Assembly (NCBI GenBank): GCA_002698985.1
Contig: PAAY01000019.1
Coordinates: 1-64,000, forward strand
Reading direction: 5' to 3'
DNA: 64,000 bases
Origin: Saprospirales bacterium
GTDB lineage: Bacteria > Bacteroidota > Bacteroidia > Chitinophagales > Saprospiraceae
Positions 35,576-43,129 of this stretch are shown in pieces; position 1 is the stretch's first letter, and every line of letters starts with the position of its first letter. The position numbers were made by a program, and so were the translations under genes. The notes below the pieces were generated by a model. It had not been told where the DNA came from, made no database searches, and worked only from the letters and a program-made list of their open reading frames with translations.

Positions 35576-36152
35576 CCTTCAATGATTTTTTACCGGAAAG
35601 CCAGATAGCCAATCCACTCAAGATAAACGAAAGCCCTACAAACCAACCTCCAATCCATGGCCATGATTTAGCCAGGAAGTTGAGCAGCATTTTGTTTCCA
35701 ATGAGTGGTGGCTGATAAGCCATTCCGGGAATTTTTATAGGTGCTTCTGGGCTTAGGTTGTGCCCATAATCATACTCCCACAGATAAAAGTCATACAATC
35801 CTGCAGCACACAAAACTGCAAGCAATACCAACCAAAAAATCCACAATGATCGTTTGCCCATAAATCCAAATACAACTCCCAAAAAGCTCATTGCCAAAAT
35901 GATGTACGGGAAATACTTCAACTCCGGAATTGATTCAGGTTCTATGGGCTTCATTCCAACATAATGATTCAAAATGTTGATATTCTGAAGTGTTCCAGGT
36001 TCAGATCCACTGATCTTGTTGATCCAAATGTACATCGTCACTCCATGTGGGTATTGGGGTGCCACCAGGGTAATCTTCCACATCGGAAAAATGAACAATG
36101 CTAAAAGCATGATGGCGGCAGAAATGAATAGAACTTTATTGATGGTCTTCAT
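35493..36152 (-). CDS. Four-helix membrane protein of the nos cluster
   Basis: The 219-residue protein has about four membrane helices (near 7-27, 80-100, 105-122 and 168-188), a periplasmic loop with PQYPHGVTMYIWINKISGS and a Gly/Pro-rich second loop. I know no assigned function, but similar proteins accompany nosL in Bacteroidota clade II nos clusters, so a role in copper delivery or electron supply to NosZ is inferred. The start at 36152 (MKTINKVLFISAA) is preferred over an upstream extension. The last 27 codons overlap nosL. Confidence 0.75.
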   Translation of the reverse strand: MKTINKVLFISAAIMLLALFIFPMWKITLVAPQYPHGVTMYIWINKISGSEPGTLQNINILNHYVGMKPIEPESIPELKYFPYIILAMSFLGVVFGFMGKRSLWIFWLVLLAVLCAAGLYDFYLWEYDYGHNLSPEAPIKIPGMAYQPPLIGNKMLLNFLAKSWPWIGGWFVGLSFILSGLAIWLSGKKSLKDEKAKSVGTDNDGGVVSSQLHSVATTH

Positions 36153-36228
36153 GGTGAAAGAAATTGGAAGGATTTTGCGGCTAAATGACAACTGACGATT
36201 TACATTGGAGCTCACACGGCAAAAAAAA

Positions 36229-36316
36229 GCAGGGCCGAACTCGGATATCTACACAGGTATGGAAGGATTCTCAGCATCAAAACCAAAGCCATGAAATGTT
36301 AGACTGTCGGCCCTGC
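36229..36316 (-). terminator. Large-loop hairpin with T run between nosZ and the nosL group
   Basis: On the minus strand GCAGGGCCGA and TCGGCCCTGC form a 10-bp stem around a 68-base loop, followed directly by eight T. It resembles an intrinsic terminator or attenuator after nosZ that would lower expression of the maturation genes. Confidence 0.6.
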
Positions 36317-36353
36317 GAGTACTTCAAAGTCTCAATCAATCCATTGCGAAAAG

Positions 36354-36386
36354 TCTGGTAGTGGCGAAATATTCGCCACTACCAGA
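36354..36386 (-). terminator. 15-bp perfect hairpin after nosZ
   Basis: TCTGGTAGTGGCGAA and TTCGCCACTACCAGA pair perfectly around the loop ATA, 13 bases downstream of the nosZ stop; CTTTTCG follows on the minus strand. It could terminate transcription or protect the nosZ message 3' end. Confidence 0.75.
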
Positions 36387-36398
36387 ACGGTGCTGTAA

Positions 36399-38369
36399 TT
36401 ACATCTCAGGAGCCTGTCCAGTCCACCACCGAAGTGCAGTGTTGGCATTGCTGGCTGACACCCTGATGTAGCCCTGCATTTCCTGGTGGAGAGCCGAACA
36501 GAAGTCTGTGCAATAGAATGGGAACACACCTTCAAATTTAGGCTCCCAGTACAAGGTCTCGGTTTGACCGGGCATGATCAACAACTCAGCATTGTTGGCA
36601 CCCATTACTGCGAAACCGTGTGGCACGTCAAAATCCTGTTCGAGGTTAGTAACGTGGAAGTAAACCTTGTCACCAACTTTGATTCCTTCGATGTTATCCG
36701 GAGCGAAGTGGCTTCTGATAGTAGTCATGTAAACATGGACCTCATTACCGTTGCGCTCCACCCTTGCTTCATTTTCGGAAAGTGTTGCATGCGGGTGCTT
36801 GTTCTCATCCAGCTTGTAATACTGCATGCTATTGGGTGCAACTTTGGATGCTTCGATACCTTGTGCATAGTGCGGTTCACCCACAGTTGGGAAGTCGAGC
36901 AGAAGCTTCATCTTGTCTCCTGAAATGTCGATCAGCTGTGCCGATTGAGTAAGCTCAGGGCCAGTTGGCAGGTAACGATCCTTGGTAATCTTGTTCAGGG
37001 CCACCAGGTACTTACCATTGGGCTTCTTGGAATCGCCACCAGGAATCATCAGGTGACCAATTGAGTAGTAGGTGGGAATGCGATCAACAACTTCCCAGGT
37101 ACCCAATTTCCACTTGGTAACTTCAGAAGAGATGAAGAAACTGGTGTAAGCATAGCCTTTACCATCGAACTCGGTGTGAAGTGGGCCGAGGCCACCTTCC
37201 TTAACTACTCCGGCAACCACTGCGTCGTAATTGAGAACCGGAATACCATAGCGATCACCATCAAAGTTCTTTTCATCGATGGCTTTCAGCATCTTGGTGA
37301 ATGAGTGAACGGTAAGATCTGTTGACAACTTACCAGCCCCCACAATGTATTCACCAGTCGGGTCTACGTCAACCCCGTGAGGTGATTTTGGAGTTGGCAG
37401 GAAGTAAACCATGTCCGGACAATCGCTTGGGTCAAGCACTTTAACCGTCTTGATGGTTTCAGAATATGCCATTTGTGTTGACTCATCCCAGTAGTTGTGA
37501 ACATAACTGGTTGGCAACTCCCGGTACTTACCTTGAGCCAGATATTCCTCGGCTTTTTTCCAGTTAATGGCAGCAATAAAGTCCTTGTCGTTCTGAGAAG
37601 CGTTAACTTCAAGCAGGGAGTTTTGCTCTTCAGTGTTGTAGGAGGTAAAGAACATCCAGCCGTGTGAATTATTCTTACCGGCGTGAGCAAGGTCGTAGTC
37701 AAAACCGGGCATCAACACCTGGAATGCCACCTCCATTCTACCAGTTTCAGGATCTACCTTAATAAAGGAAAGCGCACCCTTGAAGTTCTCAGCATAAGAT
37801 GTAATTGTCACATCTTTCTGAGGAATAGGTACACTGAAACGGGTTCCAGCTACCACATACTCTGTGTTTTCAGTAGTAAATGGAGAGCTGTGGTTACCTC
37901 CGCTGTTTGGTAACTCAATGATTTCCTCTGTTTCAAATGTTCTAAGGCTCACTCTGGCGACCCTGGGGGTGTTATTACCATTGATAAACACCCACCTGCC
38001 GTCAGTTTCTCCATTCGTTTGAGAAAGCTCGGGGTGGTGGGCATCGTCCCAGGGTACGAAGCCATAAGAAGTGTTCAGCAGTGGCTTCGTCTCTTCGTTA
38101 AAACCGTATCCTTTTTCTGCATCGACAGAAAAAACGGGAATAACGCGGAACAAACGTCCTGAAGGCAATCCATAAATACTCATTTGGCCGCTGAATCCGC
38201 CGGAAATCACAGCGTAAAACTCATCGTGTTGTCCAGGTGGGACATAAACCTGAGAAGCTACATCTGAACTCAGGGCGCCGGTATTCTGGCCTGACTGGTT
38301 ACATCCTGACAGGATGAAAAAGAAAACGACCAGACCCGCAGTTGCTAAAAGACTTGATAAGTACTTCAT
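36399..38369 (-). CDS. nosZ: Nitrous oxide reductase, clade II Sec-type
   Basis: The 656-residue protein reduces N2O to N2 in the periplasm. It starts with a Sec lipoprotein-like signal (VVFFFILSGCNQ) and not a twin-arginine signal, as in clade II. The N-terminal seven-blade propeller carries the His ligands of CuZ (for example PWDDAHHPEL, DYDLAHAGKNNSHG, KSPHGVDVDP, HTEFDGKG, EPHYAQG). The C-terminal cupredoxin domain has the CuA motif YCTDFCSALHQEM with Cys620, Cys624, His628 and Met631. It lies just after a mono-heme cytochrome c and before the maturation genes. Confidence 0.95.
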   Translation of the reverse strand: MKYLSSLLATAGLVVFFFILSGCNQSGQNTGALSSDVASQVYVPPGQHDEFYAVISGGFSGQMSIYGLPSGRLFRVIPVFSVDAEKGYGFNEETKPLLNTSYGFVPWDDAHHPELSQTNGETDGRWVFINGNNTPRVARVSLRTFETEEIIELPNSGGNHSSPFTTENTEYVVAGTRFSVPIPQKDVTITSYAENFKGALSFIKVDPETGRMEVAFQVLMPGFDYDLAHAGKNNSHGWMFFTSYNTEEQNSLLEVNASQNDKDFIAAINWKKAEEYLAQGKYRELPTSYVHNYWDESTQMAYSETIKTVKVLDPSDCPDMVYFLPTPKSPHGVDVDPTGEYIVGAGKLSTDLTVHSFTKMLKAIDEKNFDGDRYGIPVLNYDAVVAGVVKEGGLGPLHTEFDGKGYAYTSFFISSEVTKWKLGTWEVVDRIPTYYSIGHLMIPGGDSKKPNGKYLVALNKITKDRYLPTGPELTQSAQLIDISGDKMKLLLDFPTVGEPHYAQGIEASKVAPNSMQYYKLDENKHPHATLSENEARVERNGNEVHVYMTTIRSHFAPDNIEGIKVGDKVYFHVTNLEQDFDVPHGFAVMGANNAELLIMPGQTETLYWEPKFEGVFPFYCTDFCSALHQEMQGYIRVSASNANTALRWWTGQAPEM

Positions 38370-38442
38370 AATAGTCAGTCAGTTTTTCAATGAAATTGAG
38401 GGGAAGAAGAGAAGGACCACCTCCCCGTCAATCAGATAAATT

Positions 38443-38913
38443 TTAAAGGGTGCGGAAATATTCGAGAACAGCTCTGGCTTCCTCCTCTGTGAGGTTTTGA
38501 TTTGCCATTGGAGAGCCATTATATTCCATCAAAAGTTTTTTGGCGATGGGGTCTTCTTTGACCATTTGCTCAGGATTGAGGATCATGTTCATCACCCACT
38601 CCGGCGTGCGGCGTTCCAGAATACCTTTTGGTGCAGGGCCAATGAACTTCTCGGTAGGTTTGTGGCAGGCTGTGCACATTTTCTCAAACACCTCTTTGCC
38701 TTTTGCAGCCAGTTCCTGATCCACTTCTGGATCAAGTTTTACTTCTTTGATGGGACCAATTCCTTTGTTGGTCATCGGGTCGGGCTCTTCTGCAAGCATG
38801 GATTTTGGCTTGGGCTTGTTGGCCGGCGCACCGGAATTTGAATCAGAGCCACAAGCTGACAGTGACGCAACTGCCAGCACCAGTAGAATGAATTTCAGCG
38901 TGATAGATTTCAT
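38443..38913 (-). CDS. Mono-heme cytochrome c lipoprotein of the nos cluster
   Basis: The 156-residue protein has a lipoprotein signal (LAVASLSACGSD), a proline/lysine linker and a cytochrome c domain with CTACH and a likely axial Met in GSPMANQNLTEEEARAVLEYFR. It probably carries electrons from the quinol oxidation system to NosZ; such genes often head Bacteroidota nos clusters. The start at 38913 (MKSITLKFILL) gives the signal peptide. It is the first gene of the leftward nos unit and is preceded by a Crp/Fnr-type site at 39018. Confidence 0.88.
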   Translation of the reverse strand: MKSITLKFILLVLAVASLSACGSDSNSGAPANKPKPKSMLAEEPDPMTNKGIGPIKEVKLDPEVDQELAAKGKEVFEKMCTACHKPTEKFIGPAPKGILERRTPEWVMNMILNPEQMVKEDPIAKKLLMEYNGSPMANQNLTEEEARAVLEYFRTL

Positions 38914-39017
38914 TGTTATCAGGTTTTGATGTGATAATCGGACAATCATGTCCGTTTTGATGTGGCAAAGTTTGCACAGGCCGGTGCATGATAAGATGAC
39001 TATGATCAGGCCCAAAA

Positions 39018-39031
39018 TTGACTTTTGTCAC
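39018..39031. promoter_or_regulatory. Crp/Fnr-type site between the nos cluster and rrf2
   Basis: TTGACTTTTGTCAC matches the 5-4-5 operator pattern and is nearly identical to the box before ccoS. It is centred about 35 bases from a TAACTTTG element facing rrf2 and about 35 bases from a TATCATG element facing the nos genes, so it may serve both directions. Confidence 0.7.
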
Positions 39032-39055
39032 ACAAACTGCCCCGGGGCTCGCCCC

Positions 39056-39063
39056 TAACTTTG
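39056..39063 (+). promoter_or_regulatory. Putative -7 element (TAACTTTG) of rrf2
   Basis: A full match to TAnnTTTG, 34 bases before the rrf2 ATG and 35 bases centre-to-centre from the Crp/Fnr-type box. Confidence 0.55.
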
Positions 39064-39097
39064 TCAGAGTTTTTCATTACGCTTTAAGCCTTATAAA

Positions 39098-39559
39098 ATG
39101 TTTAGTAAATCAACCCAGTACGCATTAAAAGCTGCCTTATACCTCGCTCACCGAGAGAACCCTGGAGAACCGGTAGGTACTGGAGAACTGGCCAAAGCCA
39201 TCAATGCACCTCCTCAGTTCCTCGCCAAGACGCTTCAGAAACTGGTTCATGCCAACATCATCTCCTCTGTCAAGGGAAGTAATGGCGGCGTCTTTCTTTC
39301 AGAAGAAAACCTGCACATTAAACTTGTGGATATTTTGAATGAAATGAGTGGGCAGACAGGAATCAACACCTGCCTGCTCGGGACTTCTAATTGTGACCCC
39401 GAGCACCCTTGCATTTTACACAAGGACTTTGTGAAGGTCCGGGAAGGCCTGAACGAATTCTTTCAAAGCCATGTACTTGCTGATTTCCAGGCCCTTGGCG
39501 AAGCGGACTTTCAAAAACGGTACAATTGGATTGGTCAAAACGGGAAAATTGATCGCTGA
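39098..39559 (+). CDS. Rrf2 family iron-sulfur transcription regulator (NsrR-like)
   Basis: The 153-residue protein has an N-terminal winged helix (MFSKSTQYALKAALYLA; PPQFLAKTLQKLVHANIISS; KGSNGGVFL) and three cysteines, Cys92, Cys99 and Cys105 (C-x6-C-x5-C), that would bind an Fe-S cluster as in NsrR and IscR. Such regulators sense nitric oxide or redox state. It stands divergent to the nos cluster and upstream of stress-protein genes, so control of N2O/NO metabolism is likely. Nothing suggests damage. Confidence 0.9.
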   Translation: MFSKSTQYALKAALYLAHRENPGEPVGTGELAKAINAPPQFLAKTLQKLVHANIISSVKGSNGGVFLSEENLHIKLVDILNEMSGQTGINTCLLGTSNCDPEHPCILHKDFVKVREGLNEFFQSHVLADFQALGEADFQKRYNWIGQNGKIDR

Positions 39560-39663
39560 TTCACTTTAAAATATATCTCCATCTCCTGATTAAAGTCATT
39601 GACGAAGAAATTCTCAATGAACAAATTGGCACCCAATAAATTACCTTTCAAAACACCAGGACT

Positions 39664-40590
39664 ATGAATAACCAATCAGGCGTAAAAGACTTGTCTATCA
39701 ACCCTTTAGAGGTCAAGCAGTTGTTGGCTGGACTTGAAAACGGTCCCGTTGATGATGTATTACTAGAGTACTTGCGTAAATTTTCTGACGAGGTTCAGGT
39801 CAAGAGTACAGCATTTGTCCACGTCTTGCCTCCCACGGATTTCTTTTCCGTAAACGAGTACGTTGAATCAATTCAAGATGACCAGCACAATGAAGAGAAA
39901 CTGGTCAGAGACCAATTGAAAAATAAAATCGAAACTGAGTTTTCCGAAGCAAAGACCAGGTACTCAATTTGGGTTGGAGAAGGCAAACCACTTTAGGTGT
40001 TGCTGCGCAATGCAGAAGAGCTGAACAGCGACCTCGTTGTAATTGGTCAAAAAACCGACTCCTCTTCACACGGTATTACCGCAAGAAATTTTGCACGGCA
40101 TGTCAAATGCAATGCACTTGTCATTCCCGACCAGGCAAAATTCAAGTCGAGGAAAATTCTTGTACCAGTTGATTTCTCTGAAAACGCCGGCAAGGCTTTG
40201 AGAACTGCCATTGCATTGGCCAAAGCTCTTGATAAGGCTCCCAAAATAGAGGTGCTTCACTTCTTCGAGCTCCCACCCAACATTGGAGCTTACAGATTCA
40301 GCGAGACAAAGCTCATCCAACTCATCAAAGAGGACAGAGAAGAGGCACTTCCGCAATTCGTTGACCAGCACGTTGCAAAGGAGGATCAGTCCTTCCTCAA
40401 ATTCACAGTAGCCCAAAGTGTGCGGTGGCCAATCGGGCACCACATTGCCCATTACGCAACCGAGCACAAGCATGACTTGATCATAAATGGAGCAAAAGGC
40501 CATTCAAGACTCGGATTGTTGCTCCTGGGAAGCGTAACTGAAAAGTTGTTGGCTAACACCACCAGGGTTCCTGTACTGATCGTAAAATGA
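39664..40590 (+). pseudogene. Universal stress protein gene with in-frame amber codon
   Basis: Codons 1-110 (39664-39993) and 112-308 (39997-40587) form one continuous frame broken only by TAG at 39994-39996. Together they align along their whole length with the next gene's 301-residue tandem UspA protein: GEGKPL-stop-VLLRNAEELNSDLVVIG faces TEGNPLDELITIIEKNKADLVVVG with no gap. The second UspA domain is intact (ILVPVDFSENAGKALR; NGAKGHSRLGLLLLGSVTEKLL). It is thus a nonsense-mutated gene, a sequencing error, or a read-through gene. Translation of the 3' part alone from a GTG or TTG would give one UspA domain. Confidence 0.8.
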
Positions 40591-40591
40591 T

Positions 40592-40605
40592 TTGATAATT
40601 GTCAA
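40592..40605 (+). promoter_or_regulatory. Crp/Fnr-type site upstream of second Usp gene
   Basis: TTGATAATTGTCAA fits the 5-4-5 pattern. A TACATTTG element lies at 40650-40657, so spacing here is longer than at the other sites. Confidence 0.5.
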
Positions 40606-40679
40606 ACAAGGGTTTGACGCAAGTCATCACCCTGCTCTTGAGGTACGGATACATTTGTACCGAATCAGATCGATTCCAA

Positions 40680-41585
40680 ATGTTGGCTAAAAACTTCGCT
40701 GAAATGATGTCTAAGATCAATCACGCAGTTGTTGGGATGGATTTGGGCAAGAGTGATAAGCCAATGCTCAAGTTCCTGAGTTTCCTTGGATCAAAATTAC
40801 CCATCGAAAAAGCGACCTTCGTTCACGTTGTTCCTTCGTTTGAGTTGTTCTCGGGGGAGAAACTCGAAGACTTTATCTTACTCAGTAAAGATATAGCCGC
40901 TAAGATGGGTGAAATGCTGAAAGGCTTGTCCGTTTCGCATTCAGCCCAAAAGGATGAGTTCATCGTTACCGAAGGCAATCCACTGGATGAACTCATTACC
41001 ATCATTGAAAAGAATAAAGCTGACCTTGTAGTTGTTGGGAAAAGCACCGGAACCGAGAATCACGGAATCCTTCTGAAAAATCTGGTTCGAAAAACCAACT
41101 GCAACGCCTTGGTAATTCCCGATAAGACAAAACCCGAGGTAAACCACATATTGGTTCCGTTTGATTTTTCTCAAAACTCCATCAAGTCACTTAAAACGGC
41201 GCTGGAACTCAAAGCTGCTTTGGGCCAGGAAGTCAAAATAACCGCCCTGAACGTTTACGAACTCCCATCCATTCAAACTTACCGGATTGGTAAAACGGAA
41301 GAACAGCTCAAGCAATTTCTGATGGAGGACCGGAAAGAGGCGTTCAAAAACTTCCTCCAGACCTATTTTACTGAAGACGAAAGGAGCGACCTCCAAATTG
41401 AGTTGGCCGAATTGAGACATTCCAGCATTGCCGATGCCATCATGAAGTTTGCTCACAAACACAAAGTCGACTTCATCGTGCAGGGAGCCAAAGGACATTC
41501 AAAAGTAGGCTTGCTGCTTCTGGGCAGTGTTACGGAAGGAGTCCTCTCCCGCACTGACAAAGTTCCTGTCTTTGTGGTCAGGTAA
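40680..41585 (+). CDS. Universal stress protein with two UspA domains
   Basis: The protein of about 300 residues has two UspA folds. The first opens HAVVGMDLGKSDKPMLKFL and contains ADLVVVGKSTGTENHG; the second opens HILVPFDFSQNSIKSLKTAL and ends QGAKGHSKVGLLLLGSVTEGVLSRTDKVPVFVV, with the G-x2-G-x9-G(S/T) ATP-binding pattern in the C-terminal loop. Usp proteins help survival under energy or oxygen stress. The start is uncertain: ATG at 40680, 40704 or 40707 all fit; a TACATTTG element at 40650 favours these over a far upstream TTG. It is the intact paralog of the broken gene before it. Confidence 0.85.
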   Translation: MLAKNFAEMMSKINHAVVGMDLGKSDKPMLKFLSFLGSKLPIEKATFVHVVPSFELFSGEKLEDFILLSKDIAAKMGEMLKGLSVSHSAQKDEFIVTEGNPLDELITIIEKNKADLVVVGKSTGTENHGILLKNLVRKTNCNALVIPDKTKPEVNHILVPFDFSQNSIKSLKTALELKAALGQEVKITALNVYELPSIQTYRIGKTEEQLKQFLMEDRKEAFKNFLQTYFTEDERSDLQIELAELRHSSIADAIMKFAHKHKVDFIVQGAKGHSKVGLLLLGSVTEGVLSRTDKVPVFVVR

Positions 41586-41637
41586 CACAAACTATTGAAT
41601 AACAGGGTTTTTTGGTCACATAGGTTAGTTTACGAAG

Positions 41638-41667
41638 GCCGTCAGTCGATTGCACTGACGGCTTTTG
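41638..41667 (+). terminator. Intrinsic terminator after the Usp gene
   Basis: GCCGTCAGT and ACTGACGGC form a perfect 9-bp stem around CGATTGC followed by TTTTG, 52 bases after the stop. Confidence 0.85.
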
Positions 41668-41670
41668 ATT

Positions 41671-41707
41671 TTGATGAATATCAATACAAAGAATTGATAT
41701 TCATCAA
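41671..41707 (+). promoter_or_regulatory. Double FNR consensus site forming a perfect inverted repeat
   Basis: TTGATGAATATCAA (41671-41684) and TTGATATTCATCAA (41694-41707) each match TTGATnnnnATCAA exactly. Together they form a perfect 15-bp inverted repeat around ACAAAGA. The second is centred 33 bases from a TACTTTTG element (41730-41737), the placement of a class II activator site. Confidence 0.8.
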
Positions 41708-41729
41708 CGTTCTCCGAGATGCATAAAAC

Positions 41730-41737
41730 TACTTTTG
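41730..41737 (+). promoter_or_regulatory. Putative -7 element (TACTTTTG)
   Basis: A full match to TAnnTTTG, 17 bases before the ATG at 41755. No -33 TTG is present, as expected for an activator-dependent promoter. It argues against a start at 41719. Confidence 0.6.
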
Positions 41738-41754
41738 GTTCAAATAAACTAGCT

Positions 41755-42123
41755 ATGCGAATTACAGACTCCAACACAGTACGATCACTCCAGATAGCCT
41801 TCACCTCCGTGTACCCAAACCTGAAGCTGGAGTTTTTCAAGGTATCCAAACAGGGCGGCAAGATCACTACCACCGTCAAGCTGGATCCGTCAACCAGACT
41901 GGGTGATGTAAGAAAAGTGCATAACAACGGTTTTATCAAACTCGACGACAAGATTACTGTGAACGGGCTTGTTACGACGCTGCATGAGGTTTTTGGACTT
42001 TATGCCGTGGTGTACAGAAACAGCTTTGACACCTGGCGCCCTTTGAGGCCATCGGATAAAGGAACGCTTCGAGAACACGATTTGAGAGGTTTCCTGTCAA
42101 ATCAACGACTGCAAATTGATTGA
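41755..42123 (+). CDS. Small conserved hypothetical protein under FNR-type control
   Basis: I do not recognise this 122-residue protein. It begins MRITDSNTVRSLQIAFTSVYP, has mixed alpha and beta character, a FGLYAVVYRNSFDTWR stretch and ends in a basic segment (REHDLRGFLSNQRLQID). There is no signal peptide or membrane helix. An ATG at 41719 would add 12 residues but would place the start upstream of the -7 element, so I prefer 41755. It lies 33 bases before a UspA gene and probably shares its transcript, which suggests a role under low oxygen. Confidence 0.6.
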   Translation: MRITDSNTVRSLQIAFTSVYPNLKLEFFKVSKQGGKITTTVKLDPSTRLGDVRKVHNNGFIKLDDKITVNGLVTTLHEVFGLYAVVYRNSFDTWRPLRPSDKGTLREHDLRGFLSNQRLQID

Positions 42124-42156
42124 ACACACAGCCATTTACACCCCAATCAATGATTC

Positions 42157-42984
42157 ATGAAAAAAATACTGTTTCCCACAGATTTTTCCGAAGGAGCAAA
42201 AAATGCTTTGAAATATACCATTGAGCTCGCCAAACAGCTCGATGCAAAAATCGATGTGACTCACATATTCAACTTGCCCTTCATCGAAACACCAGGCATG
42301 ACAGCCAGCATGCTGGAAAAAATGATTGCTGAGAAAAAAAATCTCATTCAGGAAAAGCTCCATCTCTTCATGGATGAAATTCCGAAGAAACATAGGGGGG
42401 ATGCCATCCCGGTTTACGGTGTTTTCATTCCGGAGGAAATACACGACCTGGCAGAAGAGGGGAAGTATGACATGGTAGCCATGGGTACGCTCGGCGAACA
42501 TCATACGCAGTTTGAAAAAATAGTGGGAAGTGTAACGACTAATACGCTGATGCGGGTGAAATGCTGTCCTGTTTTGGCCATCCCAATTGATTGCAAGTGG
42601 AACGGAATCAAGCGAATAGCCTATGCAACGGATTTTCACCCAAAAGATGAAGTTGCCGCATCAAAATTGCTCGATTTAGCCGTGACCCTGGGCGCTCGTG
42701 TTCATTTTGTCCACGTTGAGTCACATCCGCAAATCGGAGAAGAGGAAGACACCATATTGCTGGAAAAATACCCCTTTGACTTTACTGATTTTGCAGTGAT
42801 CAACAGCCCCGACACCATCTCAGGTTTCGACAGATACCTCAATGAAAAGAAGATTGACCTTTTGGCATTGTTCATTCCCAAAAGACGGCTATGGGAAAGG
42901 CTCTTCCACAGCAGTTTCACAAAAAAGATGACTTTTCACTCCAAGATCCCCCTCATTGTTTATCACGCTAACAACCACGCCTGA
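42157..42984 (+). CDS. Universal stress protein with degenerate second domain
   Basis: The 275-residue protein starts with a good UspA domain (MKKILFPTDFSEGAKNALKYTIELAKQLDAKI; MVAMGTLGEHH; IVGSVTTNTLMRVKCCPVLAIP). The second half (KRIAYATDFHPKDEVAASKLL onward) is also UspA-like but lacks the Gly-rich ATP loop, reading LFIPKRRLWERLFHSSFTKKM instead. Such one-active, one-degenerate pairs are common. It belongs to the Crp/Fnr-type transcription unit starting near 41744. Confidence 0.85.
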   Translation: MKKILFPTDFSEGAKNALKYTIELAKQLDAKIDVTHIFNLPFIETPGMTASMLEKMIAEKKNLIQEKLHLFMDEIPKKHRGDAIPVYGVFIPEEIHDLAEEGKYDMVAMGTLGEHHTQFEKIVGSVTTNTLMRVKCCPVLAIPIDCKWNGIKRIAYATDFHPKDEVAASKLLDLAVTLGARVHFVHVESHPQIGEEEDTILLEKYPFDFTDFAVINSPDTISGFDRYLNEKKIDLLALFIPKRRLWERLFHSSFTKKMTFHSKIPLIVYHANNHA

Positions 42985-43129
42985 ATTCCTTGCTTGGTCA
43001 CAGTTTTTTCAAGTTTGAACGGTTTCTCTTCCCGTTCGACAGAATACTCCCTTAGTCTTACCGTCAGCAGGGGTGAATTCGTAATTTAGCAGGCCAGAAA
43101 ACCCCACCACACCTCAAACAGAAACAGCA

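Noticed and set aside
36229-36316. Possible thiamine pyrophosphate riboswitch, because the minus strand contains CTGAGA and ACCTG.
   Set aside because: The remaining conserved TPP elements are missing and the genes concern copper and N2O. I keep it only as an attenuator-like hairpin.
39994-39996. Selenocysteine or other programmed recoding at the stop in the Usp gene, given the selenium genes nearby.
   Set aside because: The codon is TAG, not TGA, and the intact paralog has Asp there, so a nonsense mutation or sequence error is simpler.
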